64,000 bases of DNA from Acidobacteriota bacterium (GTDB lineage Bacteria > Acidobacteriota > Terriglobia > Bryobacterales > Bryobacteraceae), in the NCBI GenBank assembly GCA_018268935.1, contig JAFDVS010000067.1, forward strand, positions 1-64,000, written 5' to 3'. Of this stretch, positions 1 to 9,035 are shown piece after piece (position 1 is the first letter of the stretch; every line of letters begins with the position of its first letter). Both the position numbers and the translations under genes were made by a program. The notes under the pieces were generated by a model. The model made no database searches. It was not told where the DNA came from and saw nothing but the letters and a program-made list of their open reading frames with translations.

Positions 1-112
1 CACTCTGGAATTGACACGGGCGAATCCGCAACACTTGGTTGCAATAGATTGGCCAAATTGCAGGCGCCACACAGTGTGTATTGAGGCATAGACATAAAGA
101 TATCGATATGTA

Positions 113-469
113 ATGTGGCAGAAATTTTCACATTTGAAAGGGGAATATCGCCCTCCGGGTGAGTCAATTGCCCCAGTGTGCAATTGTTTAGGCGCACCTT
201 GCGTGGCTTGCGGCTGGTTGATCTCTGCCACGTCACCAAATGAGTTCCGGGAAGCGCTGAATGGGGATCTGGAGCCGAAGTGGACTGAGGTGTGGGCTCA
301 TATCAACCTCGGCAAGATCTTCGATGTCACGGGGCAGCGGGAACGGGCTCAGAATGAGTACAATCTGGCGCTACGGACGAAGGATAATACGCAGGGCGCG
401 CTGGAGGATGCGGCGAAGTACGCGGCAGCGCAGTGCGAATTAATCAGGCTCGTAGCACCGAAGCCGTGA
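113..469 (+). pseudogene. Remnant of a TPR-containing protein (C-terminal part)
   Basis: The last 65 or so residues (from about residue 53) read like the C-terminal tetratricopeptide repeats of large acidobacterial TPR proteins: W-x-H-x-x-L-G-K-I-F-D, G-Q-R-E-R-A, then N-T-Q-G-A. The first 50 residues (C- and P-rich) show no such similarity and no signal peptide, so the match begins abruptly in mid-protein. I read this as a decayed 3' fragment left by a deletion or rearrangement. A short genuine gene cannot be excluded. The 112 bases upstream hold nothing recognisable. Confidence 0.4.
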
Positions 470-473
470 GCGC

Positions 474-1037
474 TTACTCGCTGGCTCGAACTTCCTGCAG
501 ACGCGCCTGGAGAATCTCGGGTAAGGTTGCCTCGATCTCGGCGGTAACGAGCCCCACCGCGTCCATATCCTGAATGTGGACCCGATCCTTGAGCCGGTAA
601 CTCGTCAATTTCATCCGGACCAGATCCGCCACCGGAGCGATGAGGATGCCTTCCTGAGTCTTGGCAGGGGACGAATCGGGTACGGGCTCCAGATAATCCG
701 GTCGAACCTTCTCCCTGAGAAAGACGAGATGCACGGCCGATCGAGCACGTGGAGCATCTGCATCCACCAACGTGTCCACCCCCGCCACATGCCTGTGGAC
801 CCAACCAGCGGTTACGGCGGCGGCGATTGCCGCGGGCAAGTCGTCACGCCCGATTGCAGCGTCCACGTCAGCCGTCAAGCGTGCGCGCAAGGGGTCGCGT
901 TCGGAGACGTGGAGGAAGACAGCCAGTCCACCCACCACGCGGTAAGGGATACCCGCGCGGGTAAAGAGTTCGTGCAGTTGCAAGACTCGGGCGAAGAGTT
1001 GCTCCAGGTGCATGTCGCACGCGGCTGCCGTCAACAT
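474..1037 (-). CDS. Nucleotidyltransferase-fold protein (AbiEii/MNT-like)
   Basis: A 187-residue protein whose N-terminal half carries the signature of small nucleotidyltransferase-fold proteins: VVGGLAVFLHV followed by R-L-T-A-D-V-D, matching the GG...(R)TxDxD pattern that binds metal and nucleotide. The C-terminal half (PVADLVRMKL.S.R.KD..HIQDM) matches the helical part of AbiEii/AbiGii-type and related proteins. Family members include antitoxin/toxin enzymes and stand-alone proteins of unknown substrate. No antitoxin partner is adjacent, so I do not call it a toxin. A second ATG eight codons in (position 1013) is an equally good start. Confidence 0.6.
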   Translation of the reverse strand: MLTAAACDMHLEQLFARVLQLHELFTRAGIPYRVVGGLAVFLHVSERDPLRARLTADVDAAIGRDDLPAAIAAAVTAGWVHRHVAGVDTLVDADAPRARSAVHLVFLREKVRPDYLEPVPDSSPAKTQEGILIAPVADLVRMKLTSYRLKDRVHIQDMDAVGLVTAEIEATLPEILQARLQEVRASE

Positions 1038-1133
1038 TGGCTGTCACATTGATTCTTGCACGGCTACTACTTGCACATGTGTGCCACCGGTTGTCGGATT
1101 GCCGGGAGTACCTGCTATGCTCGGAAGCGAAGA

Positions 1134-4100
1134 ATGAGTTCTACAGGCACGGTGGCCGTGGTGGCGGAGAAGCCATCGGTGGCCCGCGACATTGCCAAGG
1201 TTCTGAAGGCGAATCAAAAAGGACAAGGTTACCTGCATGGCGAAGGCTATGTGGTGACTTGGGCGATTGGGCATGTGGTGCGCCTGGCGCAGCCGCATGA
1301 GATCCGGCCGGAATGGAAATCGTGGCGGCGGGAAACGTTGCCCATGCTGCCTCGCGATTGGCCTTTGGTTGTCATTGATCAAACGCAGGATCAGTTTGAG
1401 ATTGTGCGGAAGATTCTCACGTCGCCGAAGGTGGCGGAGATCATCTGCGCGACGGACGCGGGGCGGGAAGGCGAGCTGATTTTCCGGTATCTGTATGAGA
1501 AGGCCGGGTGTGAGAAACCGTTTCGCCGATTGTGGATTTCGTCGCTGACTCCGGAGGCGATTCGCGATGGGTTCGCGAAGCTGAAGGATGGCGTGGAGTA
1601 CGACCGGCTGGCGGCGGCGGCGAAAGGGCGGAGCAGGGCCGATTGGCTGGTGGGGATGAATCTGTCGCGGGCCTACACGCTGGTGTCGGGCGAGGATATT
1701 TCCGTGGGGCGTGTGCAGACTCCGACTCTGGCGATGGTGGTGGAACGCGAACTGGCGATTCGCGCCTTTGTCCCCGAGGATTACCTGCACGTGGTGGCGA
1801 AGTTTTCGCCGGGCGAAGGGCGTGTGTACGACGGGACGTATTTCCAGCCCGATGTGGAGCCGATGGAAGCGGCGATGAAGCTGCCTCCCGATGGGGAGTT
1901 GGCGAAGCGCGTGGTGGAGCGGGTGAAGGCGGGCGTGGCGCGCATTGAGCGGATGGAGATGCAGACGAAGCGCATGCCTCCGCCGGGGTTCTATGATCTG
2001 ACGGAGTTGCAGCGGCATGCGAACCGGCTGTATGGGTTCAGCGCGCAGCGGACGCTGGAAGGTGCGCAGGCGTTGTATGAGAAGCACAAGCTGATCAGTT
2101 ATCCGAGGACGGATAGCCGGCACTTGTCGGCGGATGTGGCGAAGACACTGCCGAAGATTGTGCAGGCGGTGCGGGCTCCGTATGAAAAGATGCTGGCTCC
2201 GGAGACGGGTGTGAAGCCGCTGGGGAAGCGGTATGTGGACGATACGAAGGTGACCGATCACCATGCGATTATTCCCACGGGCGGGTCGGGGGCTTCTTTA
2301 CAGGCGGGGTCGGATGAGCAGCGGCTGTATGACCTGGTGTGCCGGCGATTGCTGATGGCGTGGCACGGGGACCATGTGTGGTCGGTGACGACGGTGATTA
2401 CTGCTGTTCGCAATGAGGCGGAGGGATCGACGGACCGGTTTCATTCCAGTGGATCGATGGTGAAGGAAGAGGGCTGGAAGGTTCTGGATATCGCCGGGGG
2501 GAAGAAGTCTTCCGCGAAGAAGAAAGCCGGGGCCGAGGAAGGTGACGAGGGTGGAGAGGGCGAGGGCGCGGCGTTACCTCCGGGGTTAGAAGAACAGCAG
2601 CCGCAGGAAGTGCTGGAAGTGGATTCGGTGTCGAAGAAGACTCGGCCTCCGAAGCGGTTGACGGAAGCGACGCTTTTGACGGCGATGGAGACGGCGGGCA
2701 AGACGCTGGATGACAAAGAGCTGTCGGAGGCGATGAAGGAGAGCGGGCTGGGGACTCCGGCGACGCGGGCGCAGATTATTGAAGTGCTGCTGAAGCGCGA
2801 GTTCATTGCGCGCAAGGGGAAGAGCCTGGAGGCGACGGATAAGGGGATACGGCTGATTGAGTCTGTGCATCCGGAAGTGAAGAGTCCGGTGATGACGGGG
2901 CAGTGGGAGGCGTTTCTCAAGAAGATTGAACGGGGCGGGGCGCAGTTAGATCCGTTTCTTGAGGGGATTGAGAATTATGTGCGGGAGGTAATCGGGAAGG
3001 TGGGGCCTGTGGCGAAACGCGCAACGGCGCCGCCTGTTGCGCCTGCCGCCGCTCCCGTGGTCCCCGTTGCAATCGCGGCCAAGGCGACAGTGGAGCCGGG
3101 AACTGATTTAAACGCGATTCTGAAGAAATGTTTCGGGTTTGAGAAGTTCCGGCCGAATCAGGAGGAGGTGTGCCAGGCGCTGACAAAGGGTGACGATGTG
3201 CTGCTGGTGATGCCGACGGGGTCAGGGAAGTCGCTTTGCTACCAGTTGCCGGGGATCGCACTGGGGGGCACGACGCTGGTGATCAGCCCGTTGATTGCGC
3301 TGATGGAAGACCAGGTGTCGAAGCTGGCGGCGCAAGGATTCGCGGTGGAGCGAATCCATTCCGGGCGCGACCGCGCTTCGTTGCGCCAGGCTTGCTTTGC
3401 GTATCTGGAGGGCAAGCTGAATTTTCTATTCGTTGCTCCGGAGCGGCTGCGGGTGCAGGGCTTTCCAGAGATGCTGGCGAAGCGGAAGCCTGCATTGATC
3501 GCGATTGATGAAGCGCATTGTATTTCGCAGTGGGGGCATGATTTCCGGCCGGATTACCGTACGTTTGGCAAGCATCTGCCGGCATTGCGGCCCGCTCCGG
3601 TGATTGCGTTGACGGCGACGGCGACGTCGATGGTGCAGGAAGATATCGCGGCTCAGTTGGGGTTGCGGACGGCACGGCGGTTCATCCACGGGTTCCGGCG
3701 GGACAACATCGGGATTGAAGTGGTGAAGGCGGCACCGAAGGCTCGCGAGCGGCTAGTGGGCGAGATTCTGCGGGATGAGGAGCGGCGGCCGGCGATTGTG
3801 TATGTGCCGCGGCGCCGCGATGCGGAGAGTGTGGCGGAGTTCCTTGAGAGCGAATTTCCCGTGGCGGCGTATCATGCAGGGCTGGATGCGAAGCGGCGCG
3901 ATCAGGTGCAGTCGGGGTTTTTGGATGGGCGGCTGGAAGTGATCGTTGCCACGATCGCGTTTGGGATGGGGATTGATAAGCCGGATGTCCGCACAGTGAT
4001 TCACACGGCCTTGCCGGGGAGTTTGGAAGGCTACTACCAGGAGATTGGGCGTGCGGGGCGCGATGGGCAGCCTTCACGCGCGATTCTGATGCATGCTTAT

Positions 4101-5123
4101 GCGGACCGGTTCACGCACGATTTCTTTTTTGAACGCGATTATCCGGAGCCTACGGTGCTGTCGGCGATCTATGATTGCCTGAATGCGGAGCCGCAGCCGA
4201 AGGAGTTGGTGCAGCGGCGTTCGCGCGTGGCTGCGGATGAGTTCGACATCGCGATGGAAAAGCTGTGGATTCATGGCGGCGCGATGGTGGATTACGCGGA
4301 GAACATGACTCGTGGTGTGGCGGATTGGAAAGAGTCGTATATTGCGCAGCGGGAGCACAAGCAGGCGAGCTTTGAGCGGATGTTGAATTACGCCAGCGGA
4401 TCGACGTGCCGGATGGTGTCGTTGATTCGCTATTTCGGGGACATGGCGGATGCGAGCCGGGCTTGTGGGGTTTGCGATATCTGCAATGCGAAGGATGCGG
4501 TGGTGCAGCAATACCGGCCGGCGACGGCTGCGGAGTTGGTGCAAGGCGGAAGGATTCTGGAGGGGTTGCGGAAGGGCGGGCCGACCACGACTGGCAAGTT
4601 GCATGGTGCGCTGTTCGCCGATGGATCGCTGGAGCGGCGGGATTTTGAGGAGTTGCTGGGTGCGATGGCTCGTAGTGGGTTGGTGGACGTGCAGGAAGCG
4701 AGCTTTGAGAAGGACGGGCGTTCGGTGGAGTACAAGCGTGTTGGGCTGACGGATGCGGGGCGCACGGCCAATGGGGATATGGAGTTGATGGTGCCGGTGG
4801 CGGTGGAATCGGCGCGGACGCGCAAGAAGAAGGCTTCCGCAGCGGCGAAGAAGAAAACGCCGGCGAAGGATGCGGTGTTGGAAGTGCCGAAGGTGGCGCC
4901 GCAGCAGGAGGAGATTGAGAAGGCGCTGCGGGCGTGGCGGCTGAATGAAGCGAAGTCTAAGGGTGTGCCTGCGTTCCGGATTTTGACGGACAAAGCGCTG
5001 GAGACGATTGCGGAACGGCAGCCGAAATCGGCTCGGGAGTTGTTGGAGGTGCCGGGGTTGGGGTTGAAGCTGGTGGAGAAGTATGGGGCGGCGATTTTTG
5101 GGATTTTGTCGCGGGTGCGGTGA
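1134..5123 (+). CDS. DNA topoisomerase III fused to RecQ helicase
   Basis: One uninterrupted reading frame of 1,329 residues joins two enzymes that normally work as separate partners. Residues 1 to about 150 are a TOPRIM domain beginning VAVVAEKPSVARDIAKV. The type IA topoisomerase core follows, with the catalytic tyrosine at residue 323 in SYPRTDS (E. coli TopIII uses Y328). A Lys/Glu-rich insert lies near 450-500. An Ala/Pro linker (about 630-660) leads into a complete RecQ: Walker A MPTGSGKS (K699), DEAH box at 792-795, ALTATAT, GMGIDKPDVR, the QEIGRAGRDG arginine-finger motif, and zinc cysteines C1092, C1111, C1114 and C1117. An HRDC domain occupies the last 75 or so residues. All catalytic residues of both halves are present, so the protein should both unwind and decatenate DNA. 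The start at 1134 is chosen because TopB-like sequence begins there; the frame extends upstream to 1056 without family sequence. Confidence 0.93.
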   Translation: MSSTGTVAVVAEKPSVARDIAKVLKANQKGQGYLHGEGYVVTWAIGHVVRLAQPHEIRPEWKSWRRETLPMLPRDWPLVVIDQTQDQFEIVRKILTSPKVAEIICATDAGREGELIFRYLYEKAGCEKPFRRLWISSLTPEAIRDGFAKLKDGVEYDRLAAAAKGRSRADWLVGMNLSRAYTLVSGEDISVGRVQTPTLAMVVERELAIRAFVPEDYLHVVAKFSPGEGRVYDGTYFQPDVEPMEAAMKLPPDGELAKRVVERVKAGVARIERMEMQTKRMPPPGFYDLTELQRHANRLYGFSAQRTLEGAQALYEKHKLISYPRTDSRHLSADVAKTLPKIVQAVRAPYEKMLAPETGVKPLGKRYVDDTKVTDHHAIIPTGGSGASLQAGSDEQRLYDLVCRRLLMAWHGDHVWSVTTVITAVRNEAEGSTDRFHSSGSMVKEEGWKVLDIAGGKKSSAKKKAGAEEGDEGGEGEGAALPPGLEEQQPQEVLEVDSVSKKTRPPKRLTEATLLTAMETAGKTLDDKELSEAMKESGLGTPATRAQIIEVLLKREFIARKGKSLEATDKGIRLIESVHPEVKSPVMTGQWEAFLKKIERGGAQLDPFLEGIENYVREVIGKVGPVAKRATAPPVAPAAAPVVPVAIAAKATVEPGTDLNAILKKCFGFEKFRPNQEEVCQALTKGDDVLLVMPTGSGKSLCYQLPGIALGGTTLVISPLIALMEDQVSKLAAQGFAVERIHSGRDRASLRQACFAYLEGKLNFLFVAPERLRVQGFPEMLAKRKPALIAIDEAHCISQWGHDFRPDYRTFGKHLPALRPAPVIALTATATSMVQEDIAAQLGLRTARRFIHGFRRDNIGIEVVKAAPKARERLVGEILRDEERRPAIVYVPRRRDAESVAEFLESEFPVAAYHAGLDAKRRDQVQSGFLDGRLEVIVATIAFGMGIDKPDVRTVIHTALPGSLEGYYQEIGRAGRDGQPSRAILMHAYADRFTHDFFFERDYPEPTVLSAIYDCLNAEPQPKELVQRRSRVAADEFDIAMEKLWIHGGAMVDYAENMTRGVADWKESYIAQREHKQASFERMLNYASGSTCRMVSLIRYFGDMADASRACGVCDICNAKDAVVQQYRPATAAELVQGGRILEGLRKGGPTTTGKLHGALFADGSLERRDFEELLGAMARSGLVDVQEASFEKDGRSVEYKRVGLTDAGRTANGDMELMVPVAVESARTRKKKASAAAKKKTPAKDAVLEVPKVAPQQEEIEKALRAWRLNEAKSKGVPAFRILTDKALETIAERQPKSARELLEVPGLGLKLVEKYGAAIFGILSRVR

Positions 5124-5141
5124 TTATTTTCGCTGAGGGTT

Positions 5142-5163
5142 CGGCCAAACGGGGTGTTGGCCG
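5142..5163 (+). terminator. Possible hairpin after the topoisomerase-helicase gene
   Basis: CGGCCAA and TTGGCCG form a 7-bp stem with an 8-base loop, 18 bases past the stop codon. There is no U-tract, so this is only a weak terminator candidate; it overlaps the leader of the next gene. Confidence 0.25.
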
Positions 5164-5178
5164 GGTCTGTATGGATGT

Positions 5179-5850
5179 ATGAAGACTGCTTTGCTGTTGC
5201 TTCTTCTGATGGCAGATAATGCCGCGCTGCAGTATTGGGCGGCGTTTGGACAAATGCAGGACGGGATGTGGGGAGAGGATCAGGATCAGCAAGTGGGTGC
5301 GGCGTTGGAGGACAAAGCTGCCTATTCACCGGAACGGTTTCGCGGGTTTGTGGATCGGAACCGGAACAGTTTGGAGACGATGCATCGAGGCACTGCCCTT
5401 GGTGTCTGTGATTGGGGATTGGATTACGGGGCTGGTGCGAGTATTCCGGTTGATTATCTGCGGAAGGCCGCGACGCTGGGCAATCTGAACGTGTTGCTCG
5501 CGCTGGAGCAAATTGCAGCGGGCGATGATGCGGGCGCGGTGCGTACGGTGCGTGCCGGGCTGCGGTTCTCTTCCGATGTCGCGGCTGGAGGGCCGTTGCT
5601 CGCCGCATTGCAAGCGAAGAAACTACTGATGCGCCATCTTGCCGTGGTTCCACGGTTGAAGGGGCGGAATGAGTTGTTGGGCGTGTTGGAGAAGATCGGC
5701 GATGGTGTGGATTGGAAGGCGGCAATGGACCGGGAGGCGGAGTTGGCGAAGAAGCGGAGCGCGGGATTGCCGAATCCGGCTCGTGTGGCGCAGGAGCAGC
5801 GCGCTTTGTCGGAACGCATGCGGGAAGTACGGGCCTTATTGTCGCGATAG
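5179..5850 (+). CDS. Exported protein of unknown function
   Basis: A 223-residue protein starting with a short hydrophobic leader (MKTALLLLLLM) that looks like a signal peptide. The mature part is Ala/Leu-rich and helical, with a charged, Arg-rich C-terminus (ERMREVRALLSR). Content such as NRNSLETMHRG and repeated helices suggests an all-alpha fold, but I recognise no family. It lies 55 bases after the TopIII-RecQ gene and converges with the oxidoreductase at 5852 with one base between them. Confidence 0.6.
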   Translation: MKTALLLLLLMADNAALQYWAAFGQMQDGMWGEDQDQQVGAALEDKAAYSPERFRGFVDRNRNSLETMHRGTALGVCDWGLDYGAGASIPVDYLRKAATLGNLNVLLALEQIAAGDDAGAVRTVRAGLRFSSDVAAGGPLLAALQAKKLLMRHLAVVPRLKGRNELLGVLEKIGDGVDWKAAMDREAELAKKRSAGLPNPARVAQEQRALSERMREVRALLSR

Positions 5851-5851
5851 C

Positions 5852-6868
5852 TCAGATCTGTTGCGAGGCGCGGAGGATGGTTTCGTGGACCATCAGTTCG
5901 AAGTCGTAGGAGTAGGTGAGCGGCGTGTTGGTTTCGATGGCTCGGGCGAGGTCAATGAAGTCGCCGATGTAGCGCGGCTGGGCGGGGAGTTCGATCTCCT
6001 GCCAGCCTTGCTTGTAAGGGCCACGGGCTTCGCGCATGCTGACGCGCATCTTGGTGCCGGGCTCGACTGGCTGCATCCAGATCACACCGTCGGTGCCGAT
6101 GACTTCGAAGCCACGGTGCGGGGAGTGGCCGGGGAAACGGGCTGATGTCGAGATGACGGCCATCGCGCCGGGGTATTCGAAGACGGCGAGGGTGTTGTCG
6201 GCGAGCCCGTCTGCTTTGCCGATGGATGTTTTCTTGAGCCAGCTTTTGACGTCGGTGGGCCGGCCGAGCAGGTGCACCATGCGGTCGATTTGATGGGAAC
6301 CGAGTTCGAACATCATGCCGCCACGGTAGGGGGCGAGTTCGGCGCGGCCTGTGGCGTTGATGTCGGTGTGGATGGTGGCGCGCATGAGGTAGACTTCGCC
6401 GAGCCAGCCTTTGTCGATGGCTTCCTTGGCGCGGCGGAAGCCTTCGTGGAAACGCCAGATGTAGCCGGTTTGCACGAGCAGACGTTTGCGGCGGGCTTCT
6501 TCTATTAGTTCACGGAAGGGGGCGAGATCGGCTGTGGGTGGCTTCTCGATGTGGAGATGCTTGCCTGCGGCGATGACCTTGCGGCCGTAGGGGAGCCCGG
6601 TGGCGGGAGGCATCTCCACCGCGATTACCTTGATGGAAGGATCGCCGAGGAGTTCCTCTTCGCTCAACCATTTGTAGGAGGTTTTGTTTTTTTCACGCGC
6701 GGCTGAGTCGGGCTCGCAGACGCCGGCGATTTCATAGCTCGCGTTGGCGGCGACGGCTTTCAGCTTGCCGCCAAAGTGGGAGTGACGCGTGCCGTAGAAG
6801 GCGGCTTTGATCTTCGTGGCGCCGAGTGCGGGCGCGGCGAGGATGGGCAGGAACTGACGTCGATTCAT
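5852..6868 (-). CDS. Gfo/Idh/MocA-family oxidoreductase with Tat-like leader
   Basis: A 338-residue NAD(P)-dependent oxidoreductase. The leader MNRRQFLPILAAPALGA has a twin arginine and a hydrophobic stretch, so export by Tat is likely. The Rossmann part follows (KIKAAFYGTRHSHF), with the family's E-K-P (HLHIEKPP) that contributes the catalytic lysine. The C-terminal domain holds GGMMFELGSHQIDRMVHLLG, equivalent to the substrate-site G-x-x-x-D-x-x-x-H region. The start ATG (6868) overlaps the LarA stop codon by four bases (ATGA), which implies translational coupling and a shared role, perhaps in hydroxy-acid or sugar-acid metabolism. The substrate is unknown. Confidence 0.85.
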   Translation of the reverse strand: MNRRQFLPILAAPALGATKIKAAFYGTRHSHFGGKLKAVAANASYEIAGVCEPDSAAREKNKTSYKWLSEEELLGDPSIKVIAVEMPPATGLPYGRKVIAAGKHLHIEKPPTADLAPFRELIEEARRKRLLVQTGYIWRFHEGFRRAKEAIDKGWLGEVYLMRATIHTDINATGRAELAPYRGGMMFELGSHQIDRMVHLLGRPTDVKSWLKKTSIGKADGLADNTLAVFEYPGAMAVISTSARFPGHSPHRGFEVIGTDGVIWMQPVEPGTKMRVSMREARGPYKQGWQEIELPAQPRYIGDFIDLARAIETNTPLTYSYDFELMVHETILRASQQI

Positions 6869-8133
6869 GCGGGGATAGCCTCCTGGTTGGTGATGAAGGG
6901 CAAAGTGAATCCGGAATAGGGGAGTACGCCGATGCGGGTGTTGGGGCCTGCCTCGGCGATGAGTGTGTCGAGCGTTTGTTGATGATGCTGTGGCGAGACA
7001 GGGTGAAAGCCGAAGCGGCGCACGAAGTTTTCGGGGAGCGTCGAGACGAGGTGGATGTTGTAAAGACGGCCGAGGCGCGCGAGCCACCATGCTTTGTGGC
7101 CGCCTACGGCGAAGCTGGCCTTCAGGGCATGCTCCATCTCGGCGTCGCTCGTGTACTTCCATGCGTATTCATCGATGGCGGGATGGCCGGAGCCAGAGGG
7201 GCACTCGGCATAGAAGAGGATGGTTCCACCGGGGCGAAGGGCCTGGACGGCGTTCTCCAGGCCTTTGTGGGCCTGGCGCAGATCGATGTCGAGGGGATAG
7301 CCGCCGGCGGAGGCGACGATGAGGTCGTATGGTTGATCGAGGTCGGCGCGCAGCATCTGATCGACGGCGAGACAGCCTTCGCGATGGGCGTGCTCCATGT
7401 GTCCGGCGACGGCTCGCACGAGGTGGCCCTCGGGGCTGAGCACAAGATTGAGGATGAAGTCGGGCTCCGCGAGGCGCGCGGCTTCGAGCAAATCTTCGTG
7501 AGCGGGGTTGCCTTCGAGCACGCCAGAGCGGCAGCGCGGGTCGAAGATCATGTTGTGGTTGAAGGTGGTGGTGCGGGCTCCGGCGACTCCGGGGACAAGG
7601 CTTTTACGGCCTCCGCTGTAGCCGGCGATTAAGTGATAGATAATTTCGCCGGTGAGGATGATGCGGTCCGACTCCCAGACGGCGCGGTTGATTTCCACGC
7701 GATTGCCGAAGGAGGTGTCGCCGATGGGGACGAGGTTGGCTTCGTCGTAGGCGTCATGATCGATGGAGCGCAAACGGTGGTAGAGATCGTCGCCGATGAT
7801 GCGGCGTCGCTCATCGGGCGTTTGTGCGCGGTGGATGCCAAGGGCAAAGACGATCGTGATGCGATCGTCGGGGACTCCGGCGGCGTTCAGTTCGTCGATT
7901 AATGGCGGCAGCATCAACTCGGAGCGCGTGAGGCGGGTGATATCGTTGACGATCACCGCGACGGACTCGTTGGGGCGCACGATGTCGCGGAGAGGTGCGG
8001 CCCCGATAGGGTGGCGCAGTGCTTCACGGACAGCGGCGAGTTCGTCGAGAACCGCTTGTGCAGGGCGGTGAGAGATGAGTTCGGCCTGGAGATGAATCGC
8101 GAATGAGGACTCGCCGAAGGGAAGCGAATGCAT
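6865..8133 (-). CDS. LarA-type nickel-pincer racemase family protein
   Basis: A 422-residue protein of the lactate racemase (LarA) family, whose members use the nickel-pincer nucleotide cofactor to racemise or epimerise 2-hydroxy acids. Visible family marks are FALGIHR (a catalytic His region), GYSGGRKSLVPG (the lysine that binds the cofactor covalently) and FNHN (second catalytic His region). Length matches the family. The cofactor-synthesis genes larB, larC and larE are not in the window. It is translationally coupled to the downstream oxidoreductase and divergent from a GntR regulator. The start at 8133 is preferred because the family pattern (short N-terminus, then LPFG) begins there; an in-frame ATG at 8166 exists. 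The actual substrate is not known. Confidence 0.85.
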   Translation of the reverse strand: MHSLPFGESSFAIHLQAELISHRPAQAVLDELAAVREALRHPIGAAPLRDIVRPNESVAVIVNDITRLTRSELMLPPLIDELNAAGVPDDRITIVFALGIHRAQTPDERRRIIGDDLYHRLRSIDHDAYDEANLVPIGDTSFGNRVEINRAVWESDRIILTGEIIYHLIAGYSGGRKSLVPGVAGARTTTFNHNMIFDPRCRSGVLEGNPAHEDLLEAARLAEPDFILNLVLSPEGHLVRAVAGHMEHAHREGCLAVDQMLRADLDQPYDLIVASAGGYPLDIDLRQAHKGLENAVQALRPGGTILFYAECPSGSGHPAIDEYAWKYTSDAEMEHALKASFAVGGHKAWWLARLGRLYNIHLVSTLPENFVRRFGFHPVSPQHHQQTLDTLIAEAGPNTRIGVLPYSGFTLPFITNQEAIPA

Positions 8134-8190
8134 GACCGCTTTCGATTCTCTCACGATGCCGGGCATGGGAGAATGAAACTATTAGCTTGC

Positions 8191-8219
8191 TTGCGCTGGG
8201 GGATTGGCCCATATATAGT
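8191..8219 (+). promoter_or_regulatory. Candidate promoter for the GntR-family gene
   Basis: TTGCGC and TATAGT are spaced by 17 bases, 46 bases before the GntR start. A 6-base dyad (GCTTGC at 8185-8190, GCAAGC at 8220-8225) flanks the pair and could be an operator for the regulator itself and for the divergent larA gene. Confidence 0.35.
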
Positions 8220-8265
8220 GCAAGCATCCAGAACGGGGATTCCCGCCGGAAGAGCGGGATCAAAC

Positions 8266-9009
8266 ATGGCACGAACTAAATCGACCGCAACACTAAGCCT
8301 GATGGCATATGACCGCATCCGCAGTAAACTGCTGACGGGGGAGTATCCGCTTGGAAGCCCGCTGTCACGGCGGCGGCTGGCGGAGGAACTTGGGATGAGT
8401 CTGATTCCGGTTTCGGAAGCTCTGCAGAAGCTGGAATCGGAAGGTTTGGTGGAATCGAAGGCGCGCGCAGGGACGCGAGTGCGCGTTCCCACGCTCGAAG
8501 ATATCCGCGGGCACTACGTGGTGCGCGAGGCTTTGGAATCGCAATCGGCGCGGCTGTTTGCGCTGATGGCTACGAAGGAGCAGAAACGCGAGTTGCGCGA
8601 GATGGCGGAAGTGCTGGACCGGTTGTCGAACGCCATTGAGAAGATGGATGAAGTGCACCGGGATGAATCGTCGTTCGAGTTTGAGCGGCTGCACCTGACC
8701 TTGCACACGCGCATTGCGGAGAACTGCAACTGTCCGGCGCTAGTGGATGCGATTGAGCGCAGCCGGGTGTTGATCAACAACTGGTTGTTCAACGCAGCGG
8801 CGGACATGGAGCCGCTGCCCGCGACATGGCATCGGGACCTGGTGCGGGCGATTTCGAGCGGCGATCCGCTGCTGGCGGATGCGGTGATGCGCAAGCACGT
8901 GACGTTCCGGCGGGAGCATATCCTGAAGCGGTTTGAAGAGCTGGAAGCGCAGGGGCACTTCGACGCACGGTTCCTGCGGGGGCCGCAAAGGCGCCGCTCT
9001 GTGGCTTAA
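8266..9009 (+). CDS. GntR-family transcriptional regulator (FCD/FadR type)
   Basis: A 247-residue regulator with an N-terminal winged helix (residues 8-75: YDRIRSKLLTGEYPLGSPLS, then RRRLAEELGMS and VSEALQKLESEGLVE) and a C-terminal helical FCD-type ligand domain containing R-E-A-L-E and the E-x-x-x-L-H-x-x-L-H metal-site region. FadR-subfamily regulators often respond to hydroxy acids or sugar acids. That fits its divergent position to the LarA-oxidoreductase pair, which is the likely target. The start is placed at the ATG just before conserved sequence; the frame is open upstream but without family sequence. Confidence 0.85.
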   Translation: MARTKSTATLSLMAYDRIRSKLLTGEYPLGSPLSRRRLAEELGMSLIPVSEALQKLESEGLVESKARAGTRVRVPTLEDIRGHYVVREALESQSARLFALMATKEQKRELREMAEVLDRLSNAIEKMDEVHRDESSFEFERLHLTLHTRIAENCNCPALVDAIERSRVLINNWLFNAAADMEPLPATWHRDLVRAISSGDPLLADAVMRKHVTFRREHILKRFEELEAQGHFDARFLRGPQRRRSVA

Positions 9010-9035
9010 CGGCGGCGGCACGCTAAAATAGGGCG

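Noticed and set aside
474..1037. Toxin-antitoxin module around the nucleotidyltransferase-like gene
   Set aside because: No adjacent antitoxin-like gene; the upstream frame is a TPR relic and the neighbour is the topoisomerase fusion.
576..1052. 158-residue plus-strand frame opposite the nucleotidyltransferase-like gene
   Set aside because: Antisense to a frame with clear family motifs; its own translation has no domain and irregular composition.
1044..2264. 406-residue minus-strand frame opposite the topoisomerase part
   Set aside because: His/Arg-rich shadow frame; topoisomerase sequence on the other strand is unambiguous.
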